Shown: one piece after another, positions 1 through 9,090 of the stretch
Layout of the letters: every line of letters starts with the position of its first letter
Position numbering within the stretch: the first letter of the stretch is position 1
The notes under the pieces: generated by a model
Databases searched by the model: none
Seen by the model: the letters and a program-made list of their open reading frames with translations, nothing else
What the model was told of the DNA's origin: nothing
Assembly (NCBI RefSeq): GCF_019061185.1
Contig: NZ_JAHQZU010000005.1
Coordinates: forward strand, 62,001 to 126,000
Direction of reading: 5' to 3'
Length of the DNA: 64,000 nucleotides
From: Paracoccus sp. Z118
GTDB taxonomy: Bacteria > Pseudomonadota > Alphaproteobacteria > Rhodobacterales > Rhodobacteraceae
Made by a program: the position numbers and the translations under genes

Positions 1-130
1 CCTCGCCCACCGGGGGCAGGCTGGCGGCGGTGCGTTCGGAGACATGGACGATATAACCCACCCCGCGCACGTCGATCAGCACATGGTCGGGCGCGCGGTG
101 CAGGATGATGCCGGCGACGCGCCCGATCAT
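1..130 (-). CDS. ruvA: Holliday junction branch migration protein RuvA, N-terminal part (cut by window edge)
   Basis: Only the first 43 codons are present, reading [20 protein letters not shown] and then [12 protein letters not shown], which is the OB-fold start typical of RuvA. RuvA binds the four-way Holliday junction and loads the RuvB motor during recombinational repair in the cytoplasm. The ATG overlaps the ruvC stop codon in an ATGA, so the two are translationally coupled in the usual ruvC-ruvA(-ruvB) order. The rest lies beyond the window. Confidence 0.93.
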   Translation of the reverse strand, partial: MIGRVAGIILHRAPDHVLIDVRGVGYIVHVSERTAASLPPVGE

Positions 131-621
131 GCCACCACCTTGATGCGCAGGGTCCGCGATTGCAGGTGCCGGGCGTGGCAGATGGCGATGGCTAGCGCGT
201 CGGCGGCATCCGGGCCCGCCAGTTCGACGCCGGGCAGGGTGAAGCGGACCATGTGCTCCACCTGCTGCTTCTGCGCGTGACCGACGCCGACGATGGCCTT
301 CTTGACCGCGTTCGGGGCGTATTCCCCGACCGACAGCCCCGCCTGCGCCGGGACCAGCAGCGCGATGCCCCGCGCCTGTCCCAGCTTCAGGGTGCCGACC
401 GCGTCCTTGTTGACGAAGGTCTGCTCGACCGCCGCCGCGTCGGGCAGGTGGGCGGCGAACACCTCGGTCAGTCCGCGATAGAGATCGGCCAGCCGGTCCG
501 CGAGTTCCTTGCGCTGCGAGCGCACGATTCCGTTCGCGACGTGGCGGATGCGCGAGCCGTCCACCGCGATCACGCCCCATCCCATGTTGACTAGTCCGGG
601 GTCTATGCCCAGCACGCGCAT
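127..621 (-). CDS. ruvC: Crossover junction endodeoxyribonuclease RuvC
   Basis: This 164-residue protein is the resolvase that cuts Holliday junctions symmetrically during recombination and repair. The four acidic metal ligands known from the E. coli enzyme are at matching positions: Asp7 in [10 protein letters not shown], Glu66 in AAVEQTF, and Asp138 and Asp141 in GPDAADALA. Length is normal for the family. It is the first gene of a minus-strand ruvC-ruvA operon and is divergent from the Mrp antiporter operon, with about 136 bases between the two starts. Confidence 0.97.
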   Translation of the reverse strand: MRVLGIDPGLVNMGWGVIAVDGSRIRHVANGIVRSQRKELADRLADLYRGLTEVFAAHLPDAAAVEQTFVNKDAVGTLKLGQARGIALLVPAQAGLSVGEYAPNAVKKAIVGVGHAQKQQVEHMVRFTLPGVELAGPDAADALAIAICHARHLQSRTLRIKVVA

Positions 622-757
622 CGATGACTGCCCTCTTGTTTTTCATGCAGTTAGCACGAAACGCGAACACCGCCTAGCGCAGATTTCGCGCCGTCCGGCT
701 GGTTGCTTGACCCCCCTGACGGTTTCTGGAACACCTGCCAGAACGTCACGAGGTTGC

Positions 758-3595
758 ATGTCTCCAGCCCTGATCGCATTGCTGCCGTTCATCGGCGCGC
801 TGTTTCCCGCCCTGCTGATCCGCTCCGGGCGGGACGTCGTGGCGATAGGATGCGCGGTGTTTTCCTTTACGGCGCTGCTGGGGCTCTGCCTGCATATCCC
901 CGCGGTCATGGACGGGCAGGTCGTCGTCAGCCGCATGGACTGGCTGGCGCAGATCGGGCTGTCGGCCAGTTTCCGGCTGGACGGGCTGGGGCTGCTGTTC
1001 GGTATCCTGATCCTCGGGATCGGGCTGCTCATCATCCTCTATGCGCGGTATTACCTCGACCCGAACGACCCGGCGGGCGAGTTCTTCACCTATCTGATGC
1101 TGTTTCAGGGCGCGATGATGGGCATCGTGCTGAGCGACAACGTGCTGCTGCTGCTGATCTTCTGGGAGCTGACCTCGCTGTCGTCCTTCCTGCTGATCGG
1201 CTTCTGGAAGCACCTGCCCGAAGGGCGGCAGGGCGCGCGAATGGCGCTGGGGGTGACGGCCCTCGGCGGGCTGGCGATGATCGCCGGGCTGCTGATCCTC
1301 GGCCATATCGCCGGATCGAACGAGCTGAGCGACATTCTTGGCGCGCGCGAGGCGATCCAGGCCTCGCCGCTCTACGAGACCGCGCTGGTGCTGATCCTGA
1401 TCGGGGCGTTCACCAAGTCGGCGCAGTTCCCGTTCCATTTCTGGCTTCCGCGCGCGATGGCCGCGCCGACGCCGGTTTCCGCCTATCTGCACTCGGCCAC
1501 GATGGTGAAGGCGGGGCTGTTCCTGATGGCGCGGCTGTGGCCGGTCCTGTCGGGAACGCCCGAATGGTTCTGGATCGTCACGGGCGCGGGGCTGGTCACG
1601 ATGCTGCTGGGGGCGGCGGTGGCGCTGTTCCAGGACGACCTCAAGGGGCTGCTGGCCTATTCCACCGTCAGCCATCTGGGCCTCATCACGATGCTGCTGG
1701 GCTTCGGCACCGAAGGCGCAGCGGTGGCGGCGATGTTCCACATCATCGCCCACGGCACCTTCAAGGCGGCGCTGTTCATGACCGCCGGGATCGTGGACCA
1801 CGCGGTGCACACGCGGTCGATCGGGCGGTTGGGCGGCCTCGCCCGGCTGATGCCGGTGACGTTCGCGGTCGCTGCCATTGCGTCGCTGTCGATGGCGGGG
1901 ATACCGCCGCTGAACGGGTTCCTGTCGAAAGAGATGATGCTGGAGCAGGCGGCCAGTGTGCCGGCCGCATGGATGGGATGGCTGGCGACGCTCGGCGCGC
2001 TGCTGTCCGTGGCCTATTCGCTGCGCTATGTGGCGCATGTTTTCCTTGGCCCGGTGCGGGACGACTATCCGGCCCGTCCGCATGATCCCGGCTTCGGGAT
2101 GTGGGCGGGTCCTGCGCTGCTGGCGCTGCTGGTGGTCGTGATCGGGCTGATGCCGAACGCCACCGTCGGCTGGCTGGTGAGCGCCGCCGCGTCCGCCGTG
2201 ACCGGGGCCGAACTGCACCCGCATTTCTCGCTGTGGCACGGATTTACCCCCGCGCTGCTGATGTCGGCGCTGGCCATCGTCGGCGGGATCATCCTGCTGG
2301 CGCTGTGGAGCGGGGCGGACCGGCTACGCACCGGACTGCCGGTGCTGGACGCCAAAGGTTACTACGATTCCTTTGTCGGCGCCTCGACGCGGCTGTCGCG
2401 CCTGATGGCGGACGGGATCACCAACGGATCGATGTCGCGGGCGCTCGCCTTCCTGATGGTGGTGATTGTCGGCTGCGGAGTGCTTGCCTATGCCTCGGGC
2501 TTCGCCGGGCCGCTCGACCGGCCGATGACGGAGGTCACCTCCATCGCGCTGGTCGGCTGGGTGCTGCTGATGACCGCGACCCTCAGCATGGTCGCCTTCC
2601 ACCGGCACCGCGTGCTGGCGCTGGTGCTGGTCGGCATCGTCGGGCTGATGCTGTCGGCGACGTTCGTCTACCTATCGGCGCCCGACCTCGCCCTGACCCA
2701 GATCAGCGTCGAGGTCGTCACCGTCATCCTGCTGCTGCTGGCGCTGAACTTCCTGCCCAAGATCACGGTCGTGGAAACCGGGGTCCCCAAGCGCGGCGTC
2801 CATGCCTTCATCGCGGCTTCGGTGGGCCTCGGATTCGGCGGGCTGACCTGGGTCATCACCCGCAGCAACGCCTCGTTCGAGGCGATCTCGGGCTACATGC
2901 TGGACAACAGCTACAGGCTGGGCGGCGGGACCAACGTGGTGAACGTGATCCTCGTGGACTTCCGCGGCTATGACACCATGGGCGAGATCATCGTGCTGGG
3001 CATCGCGGGCGTCGCGATCTTTGCGGTGACGCAGATGCTGGTCAGCGGCGCCTCGGGCGAGCGGCTGCGCGGTTGGGTCCACGACATGCCCCGCGCGGGC
3101 GAGCGGCATCCGCTGATGCTGGTCGTCGTCACGCGGGTTCTGCTGCCGCTGATGCTGGTCGTCGCCGCCTATATCTTCCTGCGCGGCCACAACCAGCCGG
3201 GCGGCGGCTTCGTCGCGGGGCTGATCGTGTCGATCGCGCTGGTGACGCAATACATGGCCTCGGGCTTCGCCTGGGCGCAGGAGCGGCAGAAGCTGTCCTA
3301 TCACGCCCTGATCGGGCTGGGCGTCCTCGCCGCCGTGATCACCGGCGCGGGGTCGTGGTTTGTGGGGCTGCCGTTCCTGACCTCGGCCTACGGCTATTTC
3401 AAGCTGCCGCTGCTGGAGGAGTTCGAGCTGGCGACCGCGATGGGCTTCGATCTGGGCGTGTTCCTGTGCGTCGTCGGCGCGGTGATGCTGGCGCTGCATT
3501 CACTGTCCCGCATTGCCCGGCAGGCGGGGCAGACGGTGAACCGCAGGCCGATGGATTATGACGGCGATACGCGCGACTCGGGGGTGAACGGCTGA
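758..3595 (+). CDS. mrpA: Na+(K+)/H+ antiporter subunit A fused to subunit B (MrpAB/PhaAB)
   Basis: The 945-residue polytopic membrane protein begins MSPALIALLPFIGALFPALL. The ATG at 758 follows a GAGG ribosome site; the open frame runs further upstream but that stretch is not membrane-like. The first half is the NuoL-like proton-translocating domain (HFWLPRAMAAPTPVSAYLHS). A DUF4040-type segment follows around residues 570-680 (SAPDLALTQISVE). The last roughly 150 residues (VTRVLLPLMLVVAAYIFLRG, HNQPGGGFVAG) are an MrpB domain, so A and B are one polypeptide, as in rhizobial PhaAB. It opens a seven-function operon for cation/proton exchange in pH and salt tolerance. The next start overlaps its stop by one base. 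Confidence 0.95.
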   Translation: MSPALIALLPFIGALFPALLIRSGRDVVAIGCAVFSFTALLGLCLHIPAVMDGQVVVSRMDWLAQIGLSASFRLDGLGLLFGILILGIGLLIILYARYYLDPNDPAGEFFTYLMLFQGAMMGIVLSDNVLLLLIFWELTSLSSFLLIGFWKHLPEGRQGARMALGVTALGGLAMIAGLLILGHIAGSNELSDILGAREAIQASPLYETALVLILIGAFTKSAQFPFHFWLPRAMAAPTPVSAYLHSATMVKAGLFLMARLWPVLSGTPEWFWIVTGAGLVTMLLGAAVALFQDDLKGLLAYSTVSHLGLITMLLGFGTEGAAVAAMFHIIAHGTFKAALFMTAGIVDHAVHTRSIGRLGGLARLMPVTFAVAAIASLSMAGIPPLNGFLSKEMMLEQAASVPAAWMGWLATLGALLSVAYSLRYVAHVFLGPVRDDYPARPHDPGFGMWAGPALLALLVVVIGLMPNATVGWLVSAAASAVTGAELHPHFSLWHGFTPALLMSALAIVGGIILLALWSGADRLRTGLPVLDAKGYYDSFVGASTRLSRLMADGITNGSMSRALAFLMVVIVGCGVLAYASGFAGPLDRPMTEVTSIALVGWVLLMTATLSMVAFHRHRVLALVLVGIVGLMLSATFVYLSAPDLALTQISVEVVTVILLLLALNFLPKITVVETGVPKRGVHAFIAASVGLGFGGLTWVITRSNASFEAISGYMLDNSYRLGGGTNVVNVILVDFRGYDTMGEIIVLGIAGVAIFAVTQMLVSGASGERLRGWVHDMPRAGERHPLMLVVVTRVLLPLMLVVAAYIFLRGHNQPGGGFVAGLIVSIALVTQYMASGFAWAQERQKLSYHALIGLGVLAAVITGAGSWFVGLPFLTSAYGYFKLPLLEEFELATAMGFDLGVFLCVVGAVMLALHSLSRIARQAGQTVNRRPMDYDGDTRDSGVNG

Positions 3596-3942
3596 TGGAA
3601 TTCCTCGTGTCGTCCGCGATCGGCGCCATGTCGGCCGCCGGGGTCTATCTCATTCTCCGCAAGCGCAGCTTCGCCGTGGTGCTGGGCACGACCATGCTCA
3701 GCTATTCGATCAACCTGTTCCTGTTCTCGACCGGGCGGCTGGTGGTCAACGCGCCGCCCGTCCTTGATGATGCGGCGCTGACCTATACCGACCCGCTGCC
3801 GCAGGCGCTGGTGCTGACGGCCATCGTCATCAGCTTCGGCATGACGGCGGTGACGCTGCTGATGGCGCTTGGCGCGTTCATCCAGGGCGGGGACGACCGC
3901 ATCGACATGCCCGCCCGCGACCGGGAAGGGGGCGCGCAGTGA
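3595..3942 (+). CDS. mrpC: Na+(K+)/H+ antiporter subunit C
   Basis: This small membrane protein of 115 residues has three predicted helices and is the NuoK-like subunit of the Mrp complex (SAAGVYLILRKRSFAVVLGT, LVLTAIVISFGMTAVTLLMA). It sits in the inner membrane beside the A and D subunits. The start codon shares one base with the mrpA stop (TGATG), and its own stop overlaps the GTG start of mrpD. Both joints point to tight translational coupling and fixed subunit stoichiometry. Confidence 0.94.
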   Translation: MEFLVSSAIGAMSAAGVYLILRKRSFAVVLGTTMLSYSINLFLFSTGRLVVNAPPVLDDAALTYTDPLPQALVLTAIVISFGMTAVTLLMALGAFIQGGDDRIDMPARDREGGAQ

Positions 3943-5465
3943 ATCACTGGCTGATCGCCCCGGTCCTGCTGCCCGCGGTGACGGGCGCGCTGACCGTCCT
4001 GTGGATGCGCAGCGATCTGGTCTCGCAGCGGGTCCTTTCGACCGCCGCGACCGCTGCGCAGGTGCTGCTGGGGCTTTACCTGCTGTCGCTGGCGGGCGGC
4101 GGAGAGATCCACGTCTATCGCCTCGGCAACTGGCAGGTGCCGTTCGGGATCGCGCTGATGCTCGACCGGCTCAGCGCGATGATGATCCTGCTGACGGCGG
4201 TGCTGGCGCTGGCGGTGCAGCTTTACGCCATCGGCTCGGGCTGGGACGGCAGGGGGCGGCATTTCCACGCGCTCTACCAGTTCCAGCTGATGGGGCTGAT
4301 GGGCGCGTTCCTGACCGCCGACGCCTTCAACCTGTTCGTCCTGTTCGAGATCCTGCTGATCGCCAGTTACGGCCTGATGGCCCATGGCGGGGGCGAGATG
4401 CGGATGCGCGCCTCGGTCCAGTATGTGATCTACAACCTCGTCGGCTCGACGCTGTTTCTCGCGGCGCTGGGGACGATCTATGCCGCGACGGGCACGCTGA
4501 ACATGGTGGACATCGCGGTGCGAGCGGCCGAGCTGCCGGCGGATGACACCGCGCTGCTGCGGGTCGGCGCGGTGCTGCTGATGCTGGTCTTCGCCGTCAA
4601 GGCGGCGCTGGTGCCGCTGCATTTCTGGCTGCCCTCGACCTACGCCAATGCGCCCGGCCCGGTGGCGGCGCTGTTCGCGATCATGACCAAGGTCGGGATC
4701 TACGGGATCGTGCGGTTCCATGTGCTGGTCTTTCCGCATGAGGGCGCGACCGGCACGCTGATCGCCGACCTGCTGCTGCCCGCCGCGCTGCTGACGCTGG
4801 TGATCGGACAGGCGGGGGTGCTGGGCGCGCGCAACCTGCAACGGATGACGGCCTATGCGGCGCTCGCCTCGATCGGAACGCTGGTCGTGGCGGTGTCGCA
4901 GTTCACGCCCGAGGGCGTCTCGACCGGGCTGTGGTATCTGCTGCACTCGACGCTGGCCGCGGGGGCGCTGTTTCTGGTCGTGGACCTGATCGGCGCGCGC
5001 CGGGGCGGGGATCTGTGGATCGTGCCCCGGTCCCGCATCGCGCAGTCGGGGCTGATCGGGGCGCTGTTCATGGCCGCGGCCTTGGCCGTCGCGGGTCTGC
5101 CGCCGCTGTCGGGCTTCCTCGGCAAGCTGGGGGTGATCCAGGCGACGCGCGGGGCGGACTGGGTGGTGACGATCTGGGCGGTGATCCTGATAACCTCGAT
5201 CCTCGCCATCGTGGGCCTCGCCCGCGCCGGATCGCTGGTGTTCTGGAAGGCGCTGGAGATGCCTGCCGCTGCCGCGCCCGACGCTGAAGCCGGCCCCGCG
5301 CAGGGCCTCGCCCTGTCGGCGGCGGGGGCGCTGGTCGCCGGGCTGGCCCTGCTGACCGTCGCCGCCGGGCCGGTGATGCGCTATACCGATGCCACCGCCG
5401 CGCAGCTCTTCGATCTCGAACCCTACGTTCAGACGCTGCTGGTCGATCAGGAGGGGTCGAAATGA
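3939..5465 (+). CDS. mrpD: Na+(K+)/H+ antiporter subunit D
   Basis: The 508-residue polytopic protein is a NuoM/NuoN-like proton channel subunit. The diagnostic stretch is VKAALVPLHFWLPSTYANAP, carrying the lysine and the HFWLP motif shared by complex I antiporter-like subunits. It starts with GTG, overlapping the mrpC stop as GTGA, and its stop overlaps the mrpE ATG. The C-terminal tail (LFDLEPYVQTLLVDQEGSK) is hydrophilic and probably cytoplasmic. Confidence 0.95.
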   Translation: MNHWLIAPVLLPAVTGALTVLWMRSDLVSQRVLSTAATAAQVLLGLYLLSLAGGGEIHVYRLGNWQVPFGIALMLDRLSAMMILLTAVLALAVQLYAIGSGWDGRGRHFHALYQFQLMGLMGAFLTADAFNLFVLFEILLIASYGLMAHGGGEMRMRASVQYVIYNLVGSTLFLAALGTIYAATGTLNMVDIAVRAAELPADDTALLRVGAVLLMLVFAVKAALVPLHFWLPSTYANAPGPVAALFAIMTKVGIYGIVRFHVLVFPHEGATGTLIADLLLPAALLTLVIGQAGVLGARNLQRMTAYAALASIGTLVVAVSQFTPEGVSTGLWYLLHSTLAAGALFLVVDLIGARRGGDLWIVPRSRIAQSGLIGALFMAAALAVAGLPPLSGFLGKLGVIQATRGADWVVTIWAVILITSILAIVGLARAGSLVFWKALEMPAAAAPDAEAGPAQGLALSAAGALVAGLALLTVAAGPVMRYTDATAAQLFDLEPYVQTLLVDQEGSK

Positions 5466-5953
5466 TCCGCCGCATCCTGCCGCATCCGGCCCTGTCGCTG
5501 CTGATCGTCATCGTGTGGATGGGCGTGGTCAACCGCTTCGCCTGGGGCTCGCTGGTCTTTGCGGCGATTCTGGGCATCGCGATTCCGCTGTTCACCGCAC
5601 GCTACTGGTCCGAGCGGCCGATGCTGCGGAATCCGTGGAAGGCGGCCTCCTACACGCTGCTGGTGGTCTGGGACATCGTGAAGGCCAATATCGACGTGGC
5701 CAGGATCGTCCTGTTCATGCCCGTGGCCGATCTTCGCCCCGCCTGGGCCGTCGTGCCGCTTGACCTGAAATCGCCCGAGGGGATCACCGTGCTGTCCGCC
5801 ACGATCACCCTGACGCCCGGCACCGTCACCTCGGACATCAGCGAGAACGGCAACGCCCTGCTGATCCACTGCCTGCACGCCCCGGACCCCGATGGCATCG
5901 TGACCGACATCAAGACGCGCTACGAGGCGCGCCTGAAGGAGATCTTCCGATGA
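5462..5953 (+). CDS. mrpE: Na+(K+)/H+ antiporter subunit E
   Basis: This 163-residue protein has two N-terminal membrane segments followed by a soluble domain. The family signature LSATITLTPGTVTSDISENG is intact, as is VVPLDLKSPEG before it. MrpE is an accessory subunit needed for assembly or activity of the antiporter in the inner membrane. ATGA overlaps join it to mrpD upstream and mrpF downstream. Confidence 0.94.
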   Translation: MIRRILPHPALSLLIVIVWMGVVNRFAWGSLVFAAILGIAIPLFTARYWSERPMLRNPWKAASYTLLVVWDIVKANIDVARIVLFMPVADLRPAWAVVPLDLKSPEGITVLSATITLTPGTVTSDISENGNALLIHCLHAPDPDGIVTDIKTRYEARLKEIFR

Positions 5954-6234
5954 CCGACCTGCCGCTGATCCAGCTTGCCCTGTGGTTCGCCTTCGGCTGT
6001 TTCGGGCTGGCGCTGCTGTGCTGCCTTTACCGCGTGGTGTTTTCCAACGCGCTGACCGACCGCATCCTCGCGCTGGACACCATGACGATCAACGTCATCG
6101 CCGTGCTGGTGCTGGTGGGCATCGCGCAGGGCACGACGATCTATTTCGAGGCGGCGATGCTGTTCGCGATGTTCGGCTTCGTGTCCACCGTGGCCTTCGC
6201 CAAGTTCCTGCTGCGGGGGGACATCATCGAATGA
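5950..6234 (+). CDS. mrpF: Na+(K+)/H+ antiporter subunit F
   Basis: The protein has 94 residues and three hydrophobic segments, with the MrpF core NALTDRILALDTMTINVIAV. It is a small integral subunit of the Mrp complex. Its start overlaps the mrpE stop and its stop overlaps the mrpG start (ATGA in each case). Confidence 0.93.
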   Translation: MTDLPLIQLALWFAFGCFGLALLCCLYRVVFSNALTDRILALDTMTINVIAVLVLVGIAQGTTIYFEAAMLFAMFGFVSTVAFAKFLLRGDIIE

Positions 6235-6635
6235 TGCTTCTGGTCCAGATCGTCGTGGCGCTGCTGCTGATCGTCGGAGGGGCCTTCGCGCTGATCGGGG
6301 CGTGGGGGCTGGTGCGGCTGCCCGATCCGATGACGCGGCTGCACGGGCCGACCAAGGCCGCGACTCTGGGCGTCGGCTCGACGCTGATCGCCTCGATGCT
6401 GTTCTTTCTGGGCGTCATGGGCGATTTCAGCTGGCACGAGCTGCTCATCGCCATGTTCCTGTTCGTGACCGCGCCGGTGACGGGGCTGTTTCTTGCAAAG
6501 GCAAACCTGCATCGCCGCTGGGACCCGGCGCGGATTCCGCCGCCGCCCGGCGAAGGCAATGTCTGGGCGACCTATGGCGATCCGACCGAGAGCCCGCAGG
6601 AACGCCTCAGCGCCGAGCCGGAGCAGATCGAGTGA
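6231..6635 (+). CDS. mrpG: Na+(K+)/H+ antiporter subunit G
   Basis: This is the last gene of the Mrp operon: 134 residues with three membrane segments and the MrpG motif GLVRLPDPMTRLHGPTKAAT. The start chosen is the ATG at 6231 that overlaps the mrpF stop; a second ATG follows directly at 6234. A hydrophilic C-terminal extension of about 45 residues (PPPPGEGNVWATYGDPTESP) goes beyond the usual hydrophobic core. The gene ends only four bases before the convergent xerC stop, leaving no room for a conventional terminator. Confidence 0.93.
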   Translation: MMLLVQIVVALLLIVGGAFALIGAWGLVRLPDPMTRLHGPTKAATLGVGSTLIASMLFFLGVMGDFSWHELLIAMFLFVTAPVTGLFLAKANLHRRWDPARIPPPPGEGNVWATYGDPTESPQERLSAEPEQIE

Positions 6636-6639
6636 TCGC

Positions 6640-7578
6640 TCAGCCGCGCGGATGCGCCGCCTGGTGGACTTCCAGCAGCCGGGCGTCGTCCACGGCGGTA
6701 TAGACCTGCGTCGTTGACAGGCTGGCATGGCCGAGCAGTTCCTGGATCGTCCGCAGATCGCCGCCGGCCGCCAGCAGATGCGTGGCAAAGCTGTGTCGCA
6801 GCGCGTGGGGCGTCGCCGTGGGCGGCAGGCCGAGCGCGTGGCGCAGGCCGGCCATCCCTTTCTCCACCGCCCCCGCCGACAGCCGCTTGCCGCGCACGCC
6901 GCGGAACAGCGGATCGTCCGCGCCGAGATCGAACGGCGCGATCCGCAGATACGAGGCGATGGCGGCCCGCGCGACCGGCAGCACCGGCACCTGCCGCTCG
7001 CGCCCGCCCTTGCCGTGGATCAGCAGCGACTCGCCCATGGGCCAGTCGCGGCCGTTCAGGGACAGCGCCTCGGAAATCCGCAGCCCGCAGCCGTAGAGCA
7101 GCGTCAGCACCGCCACGTCGCGGGCGGCGACCCACGGGGTTTCATGGGTGACGGCGGCGAGGTCCAGCACCGCGCGGGCCTGATCCACGGCCAGCGGGCG
7201 AGGCAGGCTGCGCCGGTAGCGCGGCCCGCGCGAGGAGAGGGCGCGGCTGACATCGAACCCCTCGCGATCCGCCAGCCAGCGCAGGAAGCTGCGCACCGCC
7301 GACAGCCGGCGGGCGAGCGAGCGGGCCGACAGCCCCCGCGCCCGTTCGGACGCGGCGAAGGCGCGCATGTCGGATTGGGTCAGATCGCCCATGCGGGCGG
7401 GCAGGGCGGGTCCGCCGTGATAGCCGCCGAGGAAGGACAGGAACGCCAGCAGGTCGGCCTGATAGGCGGCGATGGTGTGATCCGACCGGTCACGGGTGGC
7501 CCGCTCGCCGTCCAGCCACCGGGCGAGCGCATCCGCCATCGCGGGCGCAAGCGCCAGCGGTGGCGGCGCGGCGGTCAT
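6640..7578 (-). CDS. xerC: Tyrosine recombinase XerC
   Basis: The 312-residue protein is a site-specific tyrosine recombinase that with XerD resolves chromosome dimers at dif. All catalytic residues can be placed: Arg167 (CGLRISE), Lys190 (IHGKGG), His258 and Arg261 (PHALRHSFATHLL), His284 (LLGHASL) and the nucleophile Tyr293 (TTQVYTAV). An N-terminal SAM-like core-binding domain precedes the catalytic domain. Its start overlaps the stop of the DUF484 gene, a pairing also common in other proteobacteria, which supports a housekeeping xerC rather than a phage integrase. Confidence 0.95.
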   Translation of the reverse strand: MTAAPPPLALAPAMADALARWLDGERATRDRSDHTIAAYQADLLAFLSFLGGYHGGPALPARMGDLTQSDMRAFAASERARGLSARSLARRLSAVRSFLRWLADREGFDVSRALSSRGPRYRRSLPRPLAVDQARAVLDLAAVTHETPWVAARDVAVLTLLYGCGLRISEALSLNGRDWPMGESLLIHGKGGRERQVPVLPVARAAIASYLRIAPFDLGADDPLFRGVRGKRLSAGAVEKGMAGLRHALGLPPTATPHALRHSFATHLLAAGGDLRTIQELLGHASLSTTQVYTAVDDARLLEVHQAAHPRG

Positions 7579-8291
7579 TCCCTGAGCCAGCCCAGCAGGA
7601 CCAGCCGGAACACCTGCCCGAAGAAGCGCAACAGGTCGGTGCCCTGCGCCGGCGTGAACCGTCCCGGCTCGGCCGAGCCCATCAGCAGCAGCGCCGGGTG
7701 GCGGTTCGGACCGAGATCGATGGGCAGCAGCGCCTCCGACGCGACCGGCTCGCCGTGGATCGCCAGCGTTTCGGACGCGGCCTTGCGCAGGATGATGTCG
7801 GCCCCGCGCGGCGCCCGTCGCCCGGCCGAGATCAACTGCGCGACCGTGCCCGCCGGCATCATCTGCAGCGCCCCATTCGGGTCCGGCTGCGGATCGGCGA
7901 CGTTCGCCGTCTCCATCACCAGCCGCAGCGTGTCCACGCGCAGGATCGGCGCGACCTCGACGTTGAGCATGTCGAGGAAGCCGGCGAAATCCACCGGCTC
8001 CAGCAGGGCGATGATGGCGCGGTGGATCGTCTGCGTGCCCGACTGGTTTTCGTAGGCGGCCGAAATCACCGTCTCATGCGCCGCCTCCAGCCGGTCCAGC
8101 CGCGATTCCAGCGCCTCCATCGCGCGACCGCGGATGTCGATCACGTTGGCGCCCAGCTCCGCCTCGCGCGCGGCGACGAGGGCGCGCATCAGGTCGCGGT
8201 CGTGCAGGATCAGCGCCGGGTCGGCCAGCAGCCGGCCCCGGATCGCGTCGTCCAGCTCGTCATCCTCCCGAGGGGCGGCCGCGTCGGTCAT
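7575..8291 (-). CDS. DUF484 family protein
   Basis: This 238-residue cytoplasmic protein belongs to DUF484, a GAF-like family often encoded next to xerC. Visible family features are the N-terminal [20 protein letters not shown] stretch, a probable coiled segment ([20 protein letters not shown]) and the C-terminal [12 protein letters not shown] end. No enzymatic activity is assigned to the family. Overlapping start/stop codons join it to the aldolase gene upstream and xerC downstream, so it is the middle gene of a three-gene operon. Confidence 0.88.
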   Translation of the reverse strand: MTDAAAPREDDELDDAIRGRLLADPALILHDRDLMRALVAAREAELGANVIDIRGRAMEALESRLDRLEAAHETVISAAYENQSGTQTIHRAIIALLEPVDFAGFLDMLNVEVAPILRVDTLRLVMETANVADPQPDPNGALQMMPAGTVAQLISAGRRAPRGADIILRKAASETLAIHGEPVASEALLPIDLGPNRHPALLLMGSAEPGRFTPAQGTDLLRFFGQVFRLVLLGWLRE

Positions 8292-8944
8292 GCGCCGATC
8301 TTCTGGCCGGTCTTGGCCCAGTCGGCGTTGAACTGATCCAGCCCCTTGTCGGTCAGGACGTGGCTCGCCATCGCCTTGATGACGGCGGGCGGAGCCGTGA
8401 TCACATCGGCGCCGATGCGGGCGCAGTCGATGATGTGGTTGACCGAGCGGATGGACGCGGCCAGCACGTTGGTCTCATACCCGTAATTGTCGTAGATGGT
8501 GCGGATGTCGGAAATCAGCTCCATCCCGTCCAGCCCGATATCGTCCAGCCGGCCGATGAACGGGCTGATGAAGGTCGCGCCCGCCTTCGCCGCCAGCAGC
8601 GCCTGCGCGGCGGTGAAGCACAGCGTGACGTTGACCATGTGCCCGTCGTCGCTCAGCGCCTTGCAGGCCTTGAGCCCGTCCCAGGTCAGCGGCACCTTGA
8701 CAGCGATGTTCGGGGCGATCTCCGCCAGGTGCTTGCCCTCGCGGATCATGCCGTCCGCGTCGGCGGCCACGACCTCGGCGCTGACCGGGCCTTCGACCAG
8801 TTCGCAGATCTCGCGCGTGACCTCGGCGATGTTCCGGCCTGATTTCAGGATCAGCGACGGGTTGGTCGTGACGCCGTCCACCATGCCGAGCTCGTGCAGC
8901 TCGCGGATGGCGGCGATGTCGGCGGTATCGACGAAGAATCTCAT
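8288..8944 (-). CDS. fsa: Transaldolase / fructose-6-phosphate aldolase family protein
   Basis: The 218-residue protein is a short-type transaldolase (TalC/FSA group). It begins [20 protein letters not shown], has the TTNPSL motif near residue 29, and carries the Schiff-base lysine in NIAVKVPLT at Lys83. Members either move dihydroxyacetone units in the pentose phosphate pathway or cleave fructose 6-phosphate, and sequence alone does not settle which. The open frame extends 32 codons upstream, but the family N-terminus and an AGGAGC ribosome site fix the ATG at 8944. It leads the operon with DUF484 and xerC and is divergent from priA. Confidence 0.9.
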   Translation of the reverse strand: MRFFVDTADIAAIRELHELGMVDGVTTNPSLILKSGRNIAEVTREICELVEGPVSAEVVAADADGMIREGKHLAEIAPNIAVKVPLTWDGLKACKALSDDGHMVNVTLCFTAAQALLAAKAGATFISPFIGRLDDIGLDGMELISDIRTIYDNYGYETNVLAASIRSVNHIIDCARIGADVITAPPAVIKAMASHVLTDKGLDQFNADWAKTGQKIGA

Positions 8945-9090
8945 GGGCTGGCTCCTGTACCGGGTTGGTGCGGGGTGTAGCGCAGATCGCCTCTCGCGGG
9001 AAGGCCGGGCGGCTTGACCGGGCGGCAAAGGATGGCCCATTCCGTCGCGATGACACGGTGCGGCATGGCGATGGGCGGGACGGCGCTGCG

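Noticed and set aside
746..2239. Long minus-strand open frame (497 codons) opposite mrpA
   Set aside because: It is rich in Arg, Gln, His and Pro with no recognisable fold, the typical reverse-frame shadow of a GC-rich membrane protein gene.
6640..7578. XerC as a phage or island integrase
   Set aside because: It lies in a housekeeping operon with DUF484, has normal composition, and no tRNA or attachment repeats are nearby.
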